Of a stretch of DNA of 64,000 nt, positions 26,701-40,736 are shown piece after piece; within the stretch, counting starts at the first letter, position 1, and each line of letters starts with the position of its first letter. The notes beneath the pieces were generated by a model. The model ran no database searches. It saw only the letters and a program-made list of their open reading frames with translations, and was not told the origin of the DNA. The DNA comes from Apostichopus japonicus (lineage: Eukaryota > Echinodermata > Holothuroidea > Aspidochirotida > Stichopodidae), in NCBI RefSeq assembly GCF_037975245.1, contig NC_092565.1, positions 20,188,999 through 20,252,998 on the forward strand. Direction: 5' to 3'. Made by a program: the position numbers and the translations under genes.

Positions 26701-28770
26701 ACAGCTATTTGTTGTAATGGTAAATATCATTGCACAGCTTAGTTACAGAGAATAATGTCAAAGTTATAATGTCTCATATATATTTGTCACTTTCATTTAT
26801 TAAACAAGAGCAGGAAATGATCGCATTTTAATGCAGTACATTAAATTAACTTAAAAAGTACCTTATATGCTGCAAAAAATCCAGGATGTGTGTATTAAAT
26901 CATTTCTTTCAAACTCTACTCAGCAATGAGAAGTTTATATTATCAGAGTAAGATGCTGTATGCATAGCAAGAACAAGACATTACTTTCCTATGTACGTAA
27001 GCACTTTCTGATATTTAATTTTTAAAAAGTAGTATACATAATGAACAAGAGGGAATGTTTTAATCAACATTTTGAGAAAACATTATTCAGTTGAAGGGTG
27101 ACATTTTTTTTCCAACAAATGTAAACTTAAAACTTATACCAAATTTTTTACAAACTTGGCTAGCTATAATTAACTGGTTTAGATGCATTGATCAAGGTAA
27201 TACCACACTGCTTTAAGGATAACATTCACATACTTTGCCACTTTCCACCTAGAATGGGGTTCAACCCCCCCCCCCTCCCCCTTCCCTTGCTTATTGTAAG
27301 AATGTTTTATACTCCAAACTTTTGATAACAGTTAACCAAGTGACTGATCAAATTGTACACCCTGACCTTAATTTCTGCAACAAGCTTGTTTTGGAGTGAA
27401 TCAGTGTTGCCTGTCAAAACTACTCTGGATAAAACTCTAGTGATTGGCCAACATTGACAAAGGCCTCAAAATACTGATGATTCTTCCATGTGATGATTGG
27501 ATTCCTCTTCGACAAGCACGTCACAAACAAGAAGAAAAATTAAAGTAAAACAGCTGAGTAACATCCTTTTTTATCTACCAAGTCACCACTTTGATAGAAA
27601 TCCTCTCCTTTTTGACCAAGTCAGAAACAATAACCTCATTAACAACCACCTCCCAAAGTCCCAAACCAAAAGTAGGATGTTAATTTTCGCCGTAACAAAA
27701 AAAAAAAATATTCAATTTGGTATTAGAGGTGGGGAGAGAGAAAGAATAAGGGAGATGGGGAGTAAGAAGAAAAGAGAAAGTAAAAAAAACCTCAATGAAC
27801 CTCTGAACATTGCAAGGGTAGCCAAATTTAAAAGTTTGAGATATGATTTCAGAATTGATACTGTTTTATGGGGTAAGCTTTCTTCACAAGCCATGACATT
27901 TTACTATTTTAATTTAAAAATAAATCAAAGTTGAGCGGCAGCATCTCTCTCTTCTTCGGGCCAACAAATTAGAAGAGATTCTGTTTCAGCCTCGGGGTGA
28001 GTAATCATGGCTTACAAGACTAAGTCTACCGATTGACCTGAGGCGGGGTGAAACTCCTCTTAGGGTCCTATTCACTTGTCATCTACTGAGTCACTCAAGT
28101 TTTACTTCCTTATGCTGTATTAGAGAATTATGACATTGCATACATGTGTATAAGTGTCTTGAAAAACAATTCAACAAATCCCCTCATTATACCGACTGAG
28201 TGCTTATGATGAGGATCTGTGAATAAAGATTGTTATTGAGACAGGGTTGTGAATTTCTTTTATGGCTAGCGAAAAAACTTTCCAGTTTGCCTTCATTAAA
28301 CACCATCAATTTGAGTGAAAAGTTTCATTTTTGCATAGTTGAATTTTGTCTCACCCTAGTGTCTCATATCATACCCATCATTTTTAAATATGATTAAGAA
28401 TTAGAAAACAAAAGCCTGTAATACTACAGACTAAGTCGACTTAAAGTTGCACAAGGATGATGAAAATTTTGCATAAATGTCAGAGATTTATGAATCTATA
28501 GTAAGACTGCATTAGAATTGTCAGACCCAAAATTATCTGCAATTGGGTTATAAAACGGTTAAATAACTTGCCAATATGGAACTTATTAAAAAACAACAAC
28601 AATGAATTTCACTTAAATACTTTGAGATGTCTAAAGAAGTCTATAAACTTGATAATAATTATTAACCAGCTCAGAAATTTTGACTACGTGAAAGACCAAA
28701 AGAGGTACAAATAAATATATATACTAAACCATACATTTAGCACCATCAAATAAATCTTGCAACTTGTTGA

Positions 28771-28803
28771 CATATATATATGTATATATGTATATATATA
28801 TAT
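28771..28803. repeat. TA/TG microsatellite
   Basis: Alternating TA dinucleotides broken twice by TGTA. Confidence 0.85.
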
Positions 28804-31139
28804 CTGTACGTTTGAAGGAAAACATCACATCCTTACTTCAACTAGGACAAGGTCCTACTGTGTGGATAAGCCCCTTAAGCTTCTAAAATTATAAAAAAGG
28901 TATGGCACCAAGAGGTAATGGTTTGTATTGTGATATAATGTGTAAAAATTTTTAACCTTAAATGGGTCACCTCCGCAGTCATTGAGTGACAGTTTGAATA
29001 CCAAACTCGGTCAAAGGTGCCTAAAAACTTGTCCACCTGGAAGCACTTTTTAAAAAGCAAATCAAACACATAAAGTACAAAAGAACCCAGACGAACCCAG
29101 GAAAAATGTAGAACAATCGTATCAAGTTCACAAGAGAACATGCACCAACCTGATCAGTGACAGTATGACCATTTAACAGACAGACTTAATATCTGCATTG
29201 GGCTTTTCCCCCACCACATACTTGGTTTAATAAACTGTGTAACATATTAGACTGGTGTAGCTTAACTGGTCCTGAGAATGGTAGTAATACAGTAAGTCCA
29301 TTTAGAATTGCTAATAACTGCTGCATTTTTCATATCAATGTCCCTTCTCACTTCCCCTCCCTCCTCCTCCTCTCAACCTCCCCCCCCCCCCAAGAAAAAA
29401 TAGGGAGGAGAATATTTATCCACAATATCCCCCATCCATCTTTAGAAAAATGAACCAGAAGTAAACTAGTAATACACTTTTGAGAGTTTTATTTCACTCC
29501 ATAAATCACAAATGATAGATGTGTACCTAAATTGTACCCAAACTTAAGAAAGTACAGTAAAATGTCTAGAATTGAATCAGTCATGTTCATGTTCTAGGCC
29601 AAAGGTGTCCAGAGTGTCACCCTGGGATTGGCAGATGCCCCCCCTCTGAGTCAAACATCTAACCCCTCATATGAAACATCCTTTATATGCGAACCATCAG
29701 TAACACAGCAGGACCACTTATCAAATGTCCCATAGCACTGCCAGTTTATTTAGACAATCATGTGCCCTGCGGTTCCACATAGTTCCTACCAGTGATGATA
29801 CTAGGTGACTATAGAAAGGCAGAAAGCTTTCACGGGAGAATTTTGCTTTTCCTCCCTGCTGACTGTTTTCTCAGCTTCAAGATAAGGTCAGGAGTATAAA
29901 AGCTTCAATTTCTCTCAATTTTTAACTCTTTCCTTACATTCCAATCTCTGAAATGAAATCATTCTGCAACTAGTTAATATCCTTGAATAAACTAATACGG
30001 AAGAAATCATCTTTCCTACGTGCGTCACTATTTCACACAAAAACGCTGAAACTTTTTATAAAGTATATTCTGGCAATCAAGCTAGCCAGTCAACTCAAAG
30101 CAGTGAGGGTAGAATACTTGAATACAAATTGTCTGCTGTTGTGGTACCAACCTTCTTTTCTTCTTTTTTTTTATCTTTTAAACGAATACTTTAGCGTTTA
30201 TTCCGCAAAATGACACTAAGCAACAAACTTTGTAAATGGCCCACCGAGCATTCACAGTAGCTTCCAAATGTAACTACTGTAGTAACTATCAGATCTGTCA
30301 AAACAAGCTTTTCTTAGTGACATATTTTATTTGTTTCTTAGGTAAATATAAGCTGTTCAAGAATAAACGAAGGTCCATACAAGTTTTACAGTAGCATCAG
30401 CAACACATGCATTCAATCTCCACACACTGTACCCTGATAGCAGCGATGTATAGTCAGTCCATTTTGTGTACAAACACAGTCCCATGAGAATAACGTTATT
30501 TTTTCTCTCTGTGGTGGTCGTCGTCATCTTCGCCAGTTTGCAGTTATCTATGCAATTCTCATGACAAGCTGAAAATGTACATCAAGGTCATTTCCCCCTC
30601 TGGTGAATGAAATCCCATCCATTTCCCTCCGATAGTGTTTTTTGGAGCATCGTTCTTTTAAAGGGTGCTCCGACGATCTAAGGGCTATTAATAACGCAAG
30701 CTTCTCCATCTAACATCATCGCCTCAACCTGACAGGACTTACTTGCATTATCGAGAGTTTGTCATTCATAGCTGAGATCGTGAGCACCGATGCCGCCTTA
30801 TTCCAGCAATTAAATCACAGCAGATTATCCACTTGAATATTTTATTGAATAAACTCCTTTTTTATTTTTGGCTACTGGTGGTGATGTAGCCACCATTCTG
30901 TATAAACCAGTACTCATATGAGAGTACATAAGAATTTTTTTTCCCTTTTTTTTTTTTTTCCTCTTTTCGTTCCGAACCCTCCTTTTGACTTTTGCTATAT
31001 CATTATAAGAGAGAGAAAAAAGAAGGAAACACTCAGTTTTGCCAATTTAACTTGACAGAGACACCAAGATATCCTTAATTTCTTCTCCTCTCTCTCCATC
31101 TTGTATTTTCAACAACATCAGAAGTGACTCCATGTATCA

Positions 31140-31560
31140 TATCTCACCAGCCCCAGGCTTCGTACAAAACCAAATTAAGAGCCAATCAGCCGCTGGGGGG
31201 CTACAACTCGAAACGGATCAACTCACTATCAGCATGACATCGGCCAATCCAGGGAGTCCCAAATCGAACTCCCTTGAGGCTATGAAATTCAGTACGAGAG
31301 CTTGATGATGAGGTCCCATCGAGGCAAGATCTGTGTCTCCAGAGAATTAGCAGCGTCAACACCGAAGTCTCGGGCTGACGCTGAGGGATTTTGCGAAGTG
31401 TACATGAATATTTCAAAAGCCGAGATGACAGAGTATGAAAAGGTTGAATGTATACAGTCCGCAAGATGAAATGTTTGACAGTGCTGTAACAAGCCTGGAA
31501 TGCACGCCCTTGGGCAATTCTCTGACTCTGGGGAACTAAGAAAACTTGCTACTCAAAGCC
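31140..31560. promoter_or_regulatory. GC-rich block with overlapping minus-strand frames
   Basis: About 420 bases are GC-richer than their surroundings. Two overlapping minus-strand frames of 87 and 67 codons (31201-31464, 31289-31492) arise from the composition. Neither matches COE exons 7-12 or any family I recognise. Confidence 0.2.
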
Positions 31561-34189
31561 CCTGGAGTTCTCGTCTTACAACTCCAACCCTATCTCTCTG
31601 TGTCTTTTCGTGTGTCGTATGTGTACTGTAACAACATAAAGGTGCGAAGAGGAGAAGACTCGTTTGGACTCAGGGGAGAAATTTGAACAATTTCTCTGTC
31701 TCCTCCATCCCATGCTATAAGTGAAAAATTGGATTTAGCTCTTTCGAGAAAAAAAAAAGGTGTTGGGGAATCTCGAGAGTATAATGTTGAGGTTTGAACC
31801 AATTGCTGGATACCTGTGTGGCTTACGTCTTGCTGGGAGGCAAATTGACAAAATGGAGAATATTCATGAATGCAACCTGAGGGGAGATCATGATCTTCAA
31901 TGAATGCAACATGGAGGACAAAGTTATAAATTGTGCTTCTCTTACAATCAGCTTAAAAACACTATAATTAGAAGTGAAAGTGGCAATATTTATGTTACCT
32001 CTACAGCTGTGTTAATGTTTCAATCACAGAGGGGAGAGGGCGAGGGAGAGACAGGCAAGGCTCTATATACTCCGATCAGCATATGACAAGTGAAATATTG
32101 GAGCGCCTGCTGGTTGGTATAAAATTGTCAATATGACTCCAAACCTATTCCATGCATGTCATCTCGCATCACGTGTTGGGCCGAACAAATGGTCGCAATG
32201 AATTTCCACATCCAAAAAGAGGTCACAACTTTAACGAATGTATATCCATGTCTCTGTTGTAATTGTACCAAAATGAAACCCCTGAATTGAAACTTTGGCA
32301 AGAGCAGAAACAGTCACTTATTATAAGACAAAGGACAACACCTTGTTTGCCTTTATAACTATGGTTGCAATGTTCAGCTACTCAAGGACACTCTTTGAGC
32401 GGCAATTTTTTGTCTTACAGAGTCACAACTAGATTTTGTTAGAGACTGGTTATTCCAGAATAATGTAGAAATTGAGAATATTATTGGGAAAACCATCACA
32501 TGTTGTCATCTCATTTAGACATACTGCTGCCATAAATGGCTTAGATCACATTTGACATATTTTGTAAATTTCAAGTAAATAAAACATAAAGATAAAGAAC
32601 AGACAACTTCACCACCAACAACCCCTAGTCCTCCCCCCCCCCCCACTGCCCACAGCCTCCCTAACTCTCTCACCTACAATTCTCTCCACACTTAAATACT
32701 GTAATACTGACACAATTATCTGGACATTTTGGCTTGGTGATCGAGAATTAACATTTCAGATGCAAATTGCAAAAATTTTGCAATGTTTTTCAAGGGGGAA
32801 TATATATTGTATTACATGCAGAGATTTGCTTGTATGTGTGTATTGATCAGTGTCAATGTGAGCGTCTGCTGTACTAGGTCTCCATGGTAACGAACTTGTT
32901 ACATCTATATGAAAGGTCAGGAGTCGAAAGAGTGACTCCCCTTTACCTGAATCCCAGTAGTTTTAGGAAACAGATATTATAATAAACATGGACCTGTATA
33001 CACATGTAGGTCTCCTTCAATTGATGTATGCTCCATGGAAGTCAATATTAAAAGTGAGTAGTTATAATGCTACAAAAACCAAGTTCCATCATGTCTGATT
33101 GAGATAATGGATTAAGAAAGCTTAATTAGCGAAGATGAACCGTTTCCTGTGATTCATCCACGGTACAAGCAGACAAACCCATATATGACAGTTACTGTGT
33201 CATCATCCCGGTAGCTGGCTTGTACTAGATACAGTAATGTTATCTGTGTTTTTAGTAAACAAGGAAAAACAACTGTACGTGCATGCAGACAACAAGAAAA
33301 AAACGACCGTGGAAACATTTAAAGGATTATCAGGGCATGAAAATTCTCCTAATTATAATGCCAGGCAGATAATCGGGGTTATGTCATCTTTTATTTCCAA
33401 AATGTTTCATGTTCAATGTTGGTATTTAGCATTTATTTAACTAAAAGGCCATTTTGTTTATCAACTGCAACTGGACTGACGAGTCTACAATTAAAGGATG
33501 AATTTGGGGGAAATGGTAATGTTTGATATGTTTCCCAGATTATTAAAAATAATTACTATCATGCAGGTTAAGTTTTCATCTTTTATTATAACCTTTTAGA
33601 TAAGAGAAATTACCTTTTTCAATCTGTTGGAGGCCTGATGAAATCAATATGGTTTCACATCATAAGCTCCTCAGAAACAATGCTCGAAAATAATGTATTA
33701 AGTAATTGATTATTAAGTAGTGATGAAATTACTTTGTCATTTTAAATATTCTATCATTTAAAATTATGTCCTATGTCCAACTAGGAATATACAACTAGCG
33801 TCCATATGATGTTACCTTGCGGTGTTCCTTTAATTTCAGAATTTTATTTTATTTCCTGTACGATAAAAACAATAAAAATTTCTAATAATATTAAATTTCA
33901 AGATGTTATGACCAACAGGAATTTGAATAAAGACCATGATTATTTTCATTGATCGTTGCATATTAAATTTGTCAATTGAAACCAATATTTGTGATTTCAT
34001 TTCATTTGCATGGAATAGTGGCAAACTAAATATTTTCTACATTGTTATAGCTGTCATTAGCTTTTCCCATTGGTACTTATAATATTTGGTTCATTTGTCA
34101 ATTTCATCTTCCACGTTTGAGACATCTTCTCCATCATTAAGAGCTATCAATCATCTCGTTCCAATATATTAGCATTGTTTAGTTTGTCA

Positions 34190-34540
34190 ACTTCAAGCGC
34201 AGATCACAGCATTGTTTTTTTTCTCTCTATTTTTTCCCGTCATTTCCACTTGGCAAGGTAAACGAGTACTTCCTCACACCAAAAACTGAGCGAACTGTTA
34301 TCGTGAGGGATCACCAAAACCCAGACCAGATGGATGCAACTGTTACCACTGATAATTTCAGAGTCAATGACCAGATGTTGACATTCTATAAAAGTTGTCA
34401 AAAATGCCTGAAACCTATTTTACGCTTGGTCACCTCGTTTCTGCTTAAACCGCAACAGACTCATAGTCTAGCTATCGGTGTGCTGCTTTTTATATTTTTA
34501 GATCCGAAATAATACGGCTGAAAATTTGTCAACGTCCTCA
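34190..34540. promoter_or_regulatory. Complex block, candidate cis-regulatory element
   Basis: Non-repetitive sequence contains AGCATTGTTT (SOX-like) near 34209 and several CG dinucleotides, with an open plus-strand frame of 69 codons (34303-34512) of no recognised content. Confidence 0.2.
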
Positions 34541-35129
34541 GCAGGCCTTGTTGCATTTCTTTGCACCAAGCAATAGCCTCTTTTGTGGCAGAGCACTGAC
34601 AGAATTTTAATCGGGCCCAAGATACTACTTAATAAAATCATCTTTATGCTGCCCCCTGTTGCTTCATGCATCCTTGAACACTTTTGCAAGGACTGTAAAA
34701 TTATTGTACAAGCCCAAAAAAAAAAAAACGTAGAGAAACAGATGCGGGGAAAAAAATGTCGAAGAACAGAAATTAGAAATATTGACAGGGGAATTAATGG
34801 CAAATGCCTTCTTGGATCTAAAGAGCTAACCTCTGAAAATACAAAAACGTTGAATTATAAATAGAAGGTATAAGGTTTTGGATTACTGTGACTCTGACAG
34901 TTTGGTTCCTTAATTTAAGGTCAAGAGGGCTTTCTTTCTTTTTCCAATTTATTCTCCTTGTCTTGGGAAGGTCAACTCATTGAGCTTTTGCTGGTTGAAA
35001 TCAGACTTGGGGTAGTGGCATGCAAATAGGCGGGAGAGTGCAGAAGGGGGCCAAGCCCACCCCCAAATTTCCATCATGTCAGGAAAAAATCCTTTGTGTT
35101 CATTGATTGCTGTATTATGTGTGTGTATA

Positions 35130-35233
35130 CATATATAAATATAATATATATATATGTACATGTATATACACATATAGTATTCATTAGCACAACATGACTG
35201 TTATTTATTTATTTTATTTATTTATTTATTTAA
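35130..35233. repeat. TA-rich and TTTA microsatellite cluster
   Basis: A compound TA/CA dinucleotide run (about 35130-35177) is followed after 23 bp by a TTTA tetranucleotide run (about 35201-35233). Confidence 0.85.
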
Positions 35234-38200
35234 TTATAGACCTATTGACCTTTTTAGTTCTTCAATGGAGGGGAGGAACCCACGGCCACACTGCTCAATC
35301 GTAACATTTGGGATCCGCTTACAACCTCTTTATAAAAGTTCATTCTCATACCTAACTCAGTCAGGAGAAAAATTTGAATTTCCAACCCCCCCCCCGGCCC
35401 CCCATTTTGGTTCATGGACACATGTATCCAAGGAAAAGTATTCTTATATTGAGATTACGTGGTTTCAAAAGTTCAAACTTTTCAACAGGTTTCTCACACT
35501 TGCATGTAGTATATTGATTGCTGTGTATTCTTTAATATTCTTGTATAGCCGATACAAAGCCTGGTATTACAGCATGTAGTGATTTGTAATATTACAATCA
35601 GTGTGTTTCTTGAATTTATCGTGACAAGTATAACTGCCTGGGGCTTAAAGTACTTCCTCTGAATATCTCTGAAATGAAAGATTTGTAACAATTTATAATG
35701 GAAAGTCATTTCTAATAGCTGATGATTAAACAATTCTCTTACTTTTTAAAGTGACATCATGTTGGTTATTTACTGAAATGGTTTCCTTCTATCTGAAAGA
35801 AGTTATATTTAAATTTAAAAACACTTGAAATATTCAAGGAACAAAACGGAAGATTAATTTCATTCTGAAATCTACAACTTTTCAGAATTAACTCATCATC
35901 CAATAAAACGTTTCATGTTCCATTCATGACACAATGTCTGTTGCTTCCCTTCAATAGCCTGTGACTCTTCAATCTTTGTCTACGTATAAAATATATTATT
36001 TGCCAAAAAATAATTGGAGTAAAACAAAATATAAAAGAAAAAAAAAAAGACGTTGGGGGTCAAAAGTCAGTTGAGGATTTTTCTTTTATCTTTTCCTGTT
36101 TATCCAGACTACAAGCAGAGAATTGTCTGCAATTCCCATCTAACTCTATACAGGTATTTACTCCTTAAATCTCATTACAAGGAGCAATCGATGCATGGAT
36201 AATGTCCCATTCCTCGTTAATTAAAGAGTATCTATAGGAAAGCCTTAAGACGGTGCATGAAACTGAATGAATACATAGCCCTAATTTCGTTGAGTGCCGC
36301 TGTAAGCAATGAAATGAGAAGCAATAGAAAGACACAAAAGGTCCTTTTTGGTATGCAATACAAATGGAAGATAGCCGAGGCAATTGACGAACAAATATGG
36401 ATATTGTCATTAACAGTTCATAATCAAATAAAGAGAGTCTCAAACTCCGCAAACACTTCTGTTTCATTCTGCTAACTGTATATTGGTCTCAGATTAAAGG
36501 TATGATTGATACTTCAACGATAAGAATCTCTAGCCAAGAAAAGTCATGCCGTCGTTGGAAAGAGAGAATGATGCTTGGTTGATTTAAAAGCAGAGACAAA
36601 AATATAACACAATCTTTATAATTATTTGATTTGTTCATGTTTAATGTATAAATACAAACTGCTTAATGGGAAGTGGGGAAGGAATATATTTTCCTTCTTT
36701 TTTTTCCCCAGTGTCTTTATTGATAAGATTCTCTTGAAAGATTATTTTGAGTTGAAACATTTTTGCGGTGAATTATTTAATATGTTACGACATGCGAAAT
36801 ACCATATAAATACTACAAGTGCAAAACTGGTTCTGTACACAAACAATGTTATTTTGTTTGCAAATACTTAATTAATATTAAGCAAAATGCTCACATTGTC
36901 TGATGGGTTATTTCTCCCTGCTGGTGTGATTATATAGTTATAAAGTTTAAACGAAGCAAAGGTTCTATTGAAAACAAGGTTTTAGAAACAAAATATAATG
37001 AACTACTATATATCTACCACCTTTGGAAAAACAGAGGCTATTATAAACAAGATTGAAACTTGAGACTTATATCAAAGATAAATGATCTCGTTTGTGAAGT
37101 CAAAATTAGAATATCCATCTAAATTTTGTTCTCAATTTCAAACAAACCTTACTAAGTGGACTGTCATTTCACTGCAACATAAACCTGGTTCTAAATTAGC
37201 GCTGGCATCAACAAATTATGATCCTTTCTATTTCCTTATGGTTTAAAATGATATGTTTAGGAGGTAGTAAAGATTACAACGTGTAGTATTAAGGTACCTG
37301 ACTGGTTGATGAGTTTGTTGGCTATGAAATGCTCCTTCTCATAGTACACTCCTAGTAAACAGTGTGTAGTTCTTTCTTATGCTCTTTCCTTCATCCCTAA
37401 GGACATCTTACATGGCAGGATAGTCATTATCATGTTTTGATATATAAAAACGAAAGCATTAAGGTCCTTCCCATAATCCATGTGACACAATAACTGTGTA
37501 CTTTCAACATCACTGGAAAACGGGTCTCAGAGGGGTGATCGAGGGATATGAAGCTAAATGTAAGAGATTAAAATTACCTTGCGGTCGTATTAATGATGGT
37601 TTCACTCTCCCCACCTCCTTTTGCTGAGCTAACTGGCGCATAAAGTATGTTATTGATACTCCCGTTTTATACAGTAATGATTAAAACCGATAGGTGTTTT
37701 GGTAACAGTCTATACCAACAGTGGGCGATATGTAGGTTGCGTTGAAAGCCTCACTTATCCAGTTGATGATTAATAAAATGCACAAACTTTTTGGGAACTT
37801 ACAAATTTTATATTTTGCATCTGCTTATCACCACTACAAGAAATAAGTGTCTTTAGCTACAATAAACTTTCATAGAATCAAACCAAATTTACTCACTATA
37901 GTGGCTAGTTCATTTCTTGAAGAAACTGTAAAGATGGTAAGATCTTAGTTTGACAATGTGCAGGTTTATTGTGAATAATGGTTAAACCGGTATTGGGTTA
38001 AAATTGACAACAAATTGAGCATATACACTAACAAGTACTTGTCAATTTGCAATTTAAATACTGTATGGTGCAATCTGAAGGTCACCTATACATATGTATC
38101 TGTAAGTACTATTTATATTATGCTGCTATTTCTCAACATTACCACATGACATTGGTATTTCTCATTTGCTCATCCTTCAATAAAGGATCATGGTTTTCAA

Positions 38201-38279
38201 ACCCTATCATTAGTGCCCTTACTTTCTCCCCCTTGCCCCTCCATACCCCCAACCCCCCCCCCCATTTCAATTTTTTACC

Positions 38280-38481
38280 CTCCTCCAATTTCTGAGGCCT
38301 GAGTTTGCCAGGTTAGATCCTGAGTCCAAAAAGGAGAACGCATAACAAATATTCTCCTTACCTCTCCCCTTCCCCACCTTCCTTTTATTATTTTCCCCCT
38401 CCTCCTCCACAATTTCTGCTGCCTCCTTAAAAGCAGGTTATATCCTGATTCCAAACAGGTGTACTTATAAAAAATATTCAC
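38280..38481. repeat. Pair of imperfect direct repeats, 125 bp apart
   Basis: The copies are roughly 38280-38352 and 38404-38481. They share ccaatttctg/acaatttctg, then aggtta-atcctga-tccaaa-agg, then ataa-aaatattc. Both copies are preceded by a pyrimidine-rich stretch (ccctcctcc). This could be a degenerate two-copy minisatellite or two insertions of one repeat. Confidence 0.7.
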
Positions 38482-39744
38482 CACATGCAGCCTGCTCATG
38501 CTGATGAGCATCCCCTACCCACTCTTCTTTCTTTAATCTTTTTAGTAAATTAACAATGTTAATCTGACCACTTTTCATCACTTCAGAGAGCTCTTGTTTA
38601 TTTCTCTATATCCAGACTCAACAATCCAAGATAACTATACATGTATATACCATCAATGTTGTAAGAGTATGAAAAGAACCCGTTTGCACAGAGTTCCGAA
38701 ACAGGATGAAACTGTGAGCATTTCAATGAGAGAAGACGGGGTGATTCAAGTTCATATTTGATGTCTATTCATCCGTTTTTTTGTGTAATTCTGATTACAT
38801 TAATTGGTAAAAATGCACGACCAAAACCCAAAAAATAGAAATTCGTTCTCAAGCTAACTGACTCATCTGAAGAAGCAAGTTGGACAGGCATTTGAAAACA
38901 AGATGATTGGTATCTAATCTCTTCTGATTTAATGTTTTTCACCTTTATTTCTTTTCTTATATTATAAAATAAATGAAAAGAAGGGATGCATATATATATA
39001 TAAAACAGGAGAGGCCCTGGAGCACTTGATTTTGAAGCAATGCCAACCCCCATATTCCAGCTTCAGAAATTAACCACATGGGAACTTTTCCCGGTTGGCC
39101 CATTGACAAGTAACAGGATTAGCTGTGACTATTATTGAGTTATGTAGCTGAGATGCCAAATCTATTCTCTTTTTCTTTTTTGTCATTGAGGGCTGCAATT
39201 CCATGATCGTTAGCTAACAATGCCTCGTGGTCCGTGTTTGCTCTATTGATCTAATTCAGAGTTCTATGTACTTTTTCCAGTTCGACAGAAGACAGTTCAC
39301 TTCGAACAACCCAGGGGGAAAGCTGCAGGCAAGTCGAATCTGCCAAAATACAGGGGTTTTTTATACTTTTTTTTAATATAATTCTCTGGTTTTTTACCCG
39401 TAAGGCCATATTTCCTTCAAAGTTCTCTCAAAAATACTAAAGCAAGCTCAACTTTTTACTCTTTAATGGCCTAGTAGGATATTCTCAACAACAAAAATCT
39501 GCAACTTCCAACAACAAAATGTTTGCTTTTGAAGAGAAAATAATTCTCTTTAGTACATATATGACTTGACAAATGTATGTAAACACATATATGGCTATGA
39601 CATATCCTTTGTCATCAAGTAATAAATTAGGCAAAATCTAATCTAATAAATTAGCCTTACATTCCAGTCGCTTTATCTGATGTGACAAAGATATTTCGTG
39701 AGAAGATGACTGCAGTCATTGAAATGCTGTAACACACAGTATCT

Positions 39745-39796
39745 GCTTCCTGTCCATAACCCTCGTTAACGCTTCCTGTCCATAACCCTCGTTAAC
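39745..39796. repeat. Perfect 26-bp tandem duplication
   Basis: The unit gcttcctgtccat plus aaccctcgttaac occurs at 39745-39770 and again at 39771-39796 with no differences. A perfect copy implies a recent event or an assembly/replication slip. Confidence 0.95.
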
Positions 39797-40439
39797 GTCT
39801 GTAAATGACTACTCTGTCAAACCACTGTTCTAATGTCACTGCTTCTCCAAATGCCCAGCCTGCTCGAAATACCGAGGCAGAGCAGTTTTAGCCTTAGTTA
39901 TTTCAGCCAGAAATGTCAGAGTTTACCTTGAGCCACTGACACCACAGATATATAGTAATAGCCTGACCCCATGGGAACCTTGGGCACTATTATCCTGATA
40001 TATGCATATCTGAATGTCACATGTTGTTCCACATCAAATGTTACCTCCTCCGTTAATACTTTCTTCTGTATATTTCATTTTAATACGTTTTTGTATTTTT
40101 TGTTTTATTGGAGGTAGATGTTGAGGAATGCAGTGGTGTGTACTTGTGTCTGAATGGAAGTGATGGTAACAACAGTTCCTATTGAAATCAAATTTATCTG
40201 CTTCCTGTGTTTAAACATGACAGTGGTTTTTAAGTACTTCTCCTCTGCAATTCTAACTGTGCATCAACTGACAGAAGTCCTAACAATCCACAATATAACA
40301 GTCACTTACTATTAAATCAAACAAATTTAAGCCATTTCCATTTAAATTCAATACAGAACCTTGACAATTTGAAATTTTTAACAGTGCTAACTAAGATCAA
40401 TTTTTAGACCTTTTTTTTTTTTTTTTTGAAAACCTTCTG

Positions 40440-40640
40440 AACAATGAAAGTACTTTTTCTTAGCATTGCTAAATTGATTCCTCCGAGCACACGGCAATAA
40501 TACGTAAAACAAATTTCTACTCCGGTGGATTACGTACAGAGTTTCGGCAGCGAGAACCGATTGTCAAGGACGATGATGCATGCCTTCGTACCAGAACTGC
40601 AACGGGATTATTTAAAGCTCCTTCTGCCTTGTTTGTGGTT
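40440..40640. promoter_or_regulatory. Complex block with SOX, bicoid-type and RUNX-type words
   Basis: Within 200 bases lie GAACAATGAAAG (SOX core, 40439-40450), GGGATTA (bicoid/Otx/Pitx type, 40604-40610) and TGTGGTT (RUNX type, 40634-40640), with a TGATGCATG word between. The block is followed by long pyrimidine runs and then by the COE-type palindrome at 40726. Confidence 0.3.
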
Positions 40641-40724
40641 TTTATCATATTCTTTTTTTCTCTCTCCAGTTTAGCCTTTTCTTCCATCTAAAAAACTTTT
40701 AACTCTAAAGTATCATTACAAAAG

Positions 40725-40736
40725 ATCCCCTGGGAT
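40725..40736. promoter_or_regulatory. Candidate COE/EBF binding site (exact core)
   Basis: ATCCCCTGGGAT carries the core TCCC-CT-GGGA, a perfect match to the COE dimer core in both half sites. It is 1.6 kb from the site at 42350 and just beyond the complex block 40440-40640. Near matches with one mismatch in the core occur at 22723-22732 (TCCCCTGGGG) and 39967-39976 (CCCCATGGGA). Confidence 0.35.

Larger units (their letters stand above)
20001..30000 (-). other. EBF: Intron 6, third segment
   Basis: No gene was recognised. It contains a 16-bp x 4 tandem repeat (20644-20707), G14 at 21322-21335, T21 at 22370-22390 and an 89-bp tandem duplication (24023-24200). Complex blocks lie at 23440-23770, 26370-26700 and 27940-28080, and a perfect TCACGTGA E-box palindrome at 25252-25259. 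TA microsatellites occur at about 21796-21826, 24262-24276, 26344-26357 and 28771-28803. A 145-codon frame at 27497-27934 is low-complexity and begins at TTG, so it is not called as a gene. Confidence 0.7.
30001..40000 (-). other. EBF: Intron 6, second segment
   Basis: No gene was recognised. Contents are a GC-richer block at 31140-31560, a shorter one at 32100-32230 and another at 34190-34540. There are TA-rich and TTTA microsatellites at 35130-35233, a pair of 125-bp-spaced imperfect direct repeats at 38280-38481, and a perfect 26-bp tandem duplication at 39745-39796. Long T runs occur near 30934-30961 and C runs at about 32630-32643, 35387-35395 and 38250-38262. The remainder is AT-rich single-copy-looking sequence with many stops on both strands. 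Confidence 0.7.

Noticed and set aside
27497-27934. Longest open frame in the window (145 codons, plus strand)
   Set aside because: It begins with TTG, is rich in K/R/N/S low-complexity stretches, matches no family I know and has no splice or promoter context. It fits chance in AT-rich intron sequence.
38769-38810. Minus-strand C-N-Q-N reminiscent of COE exon 7 (KCNQNC)
   Set aside because: A stop codon precedes it directly, the flanking FFLK and LKN residues are absent and there are no splice sites. It is a chance match.
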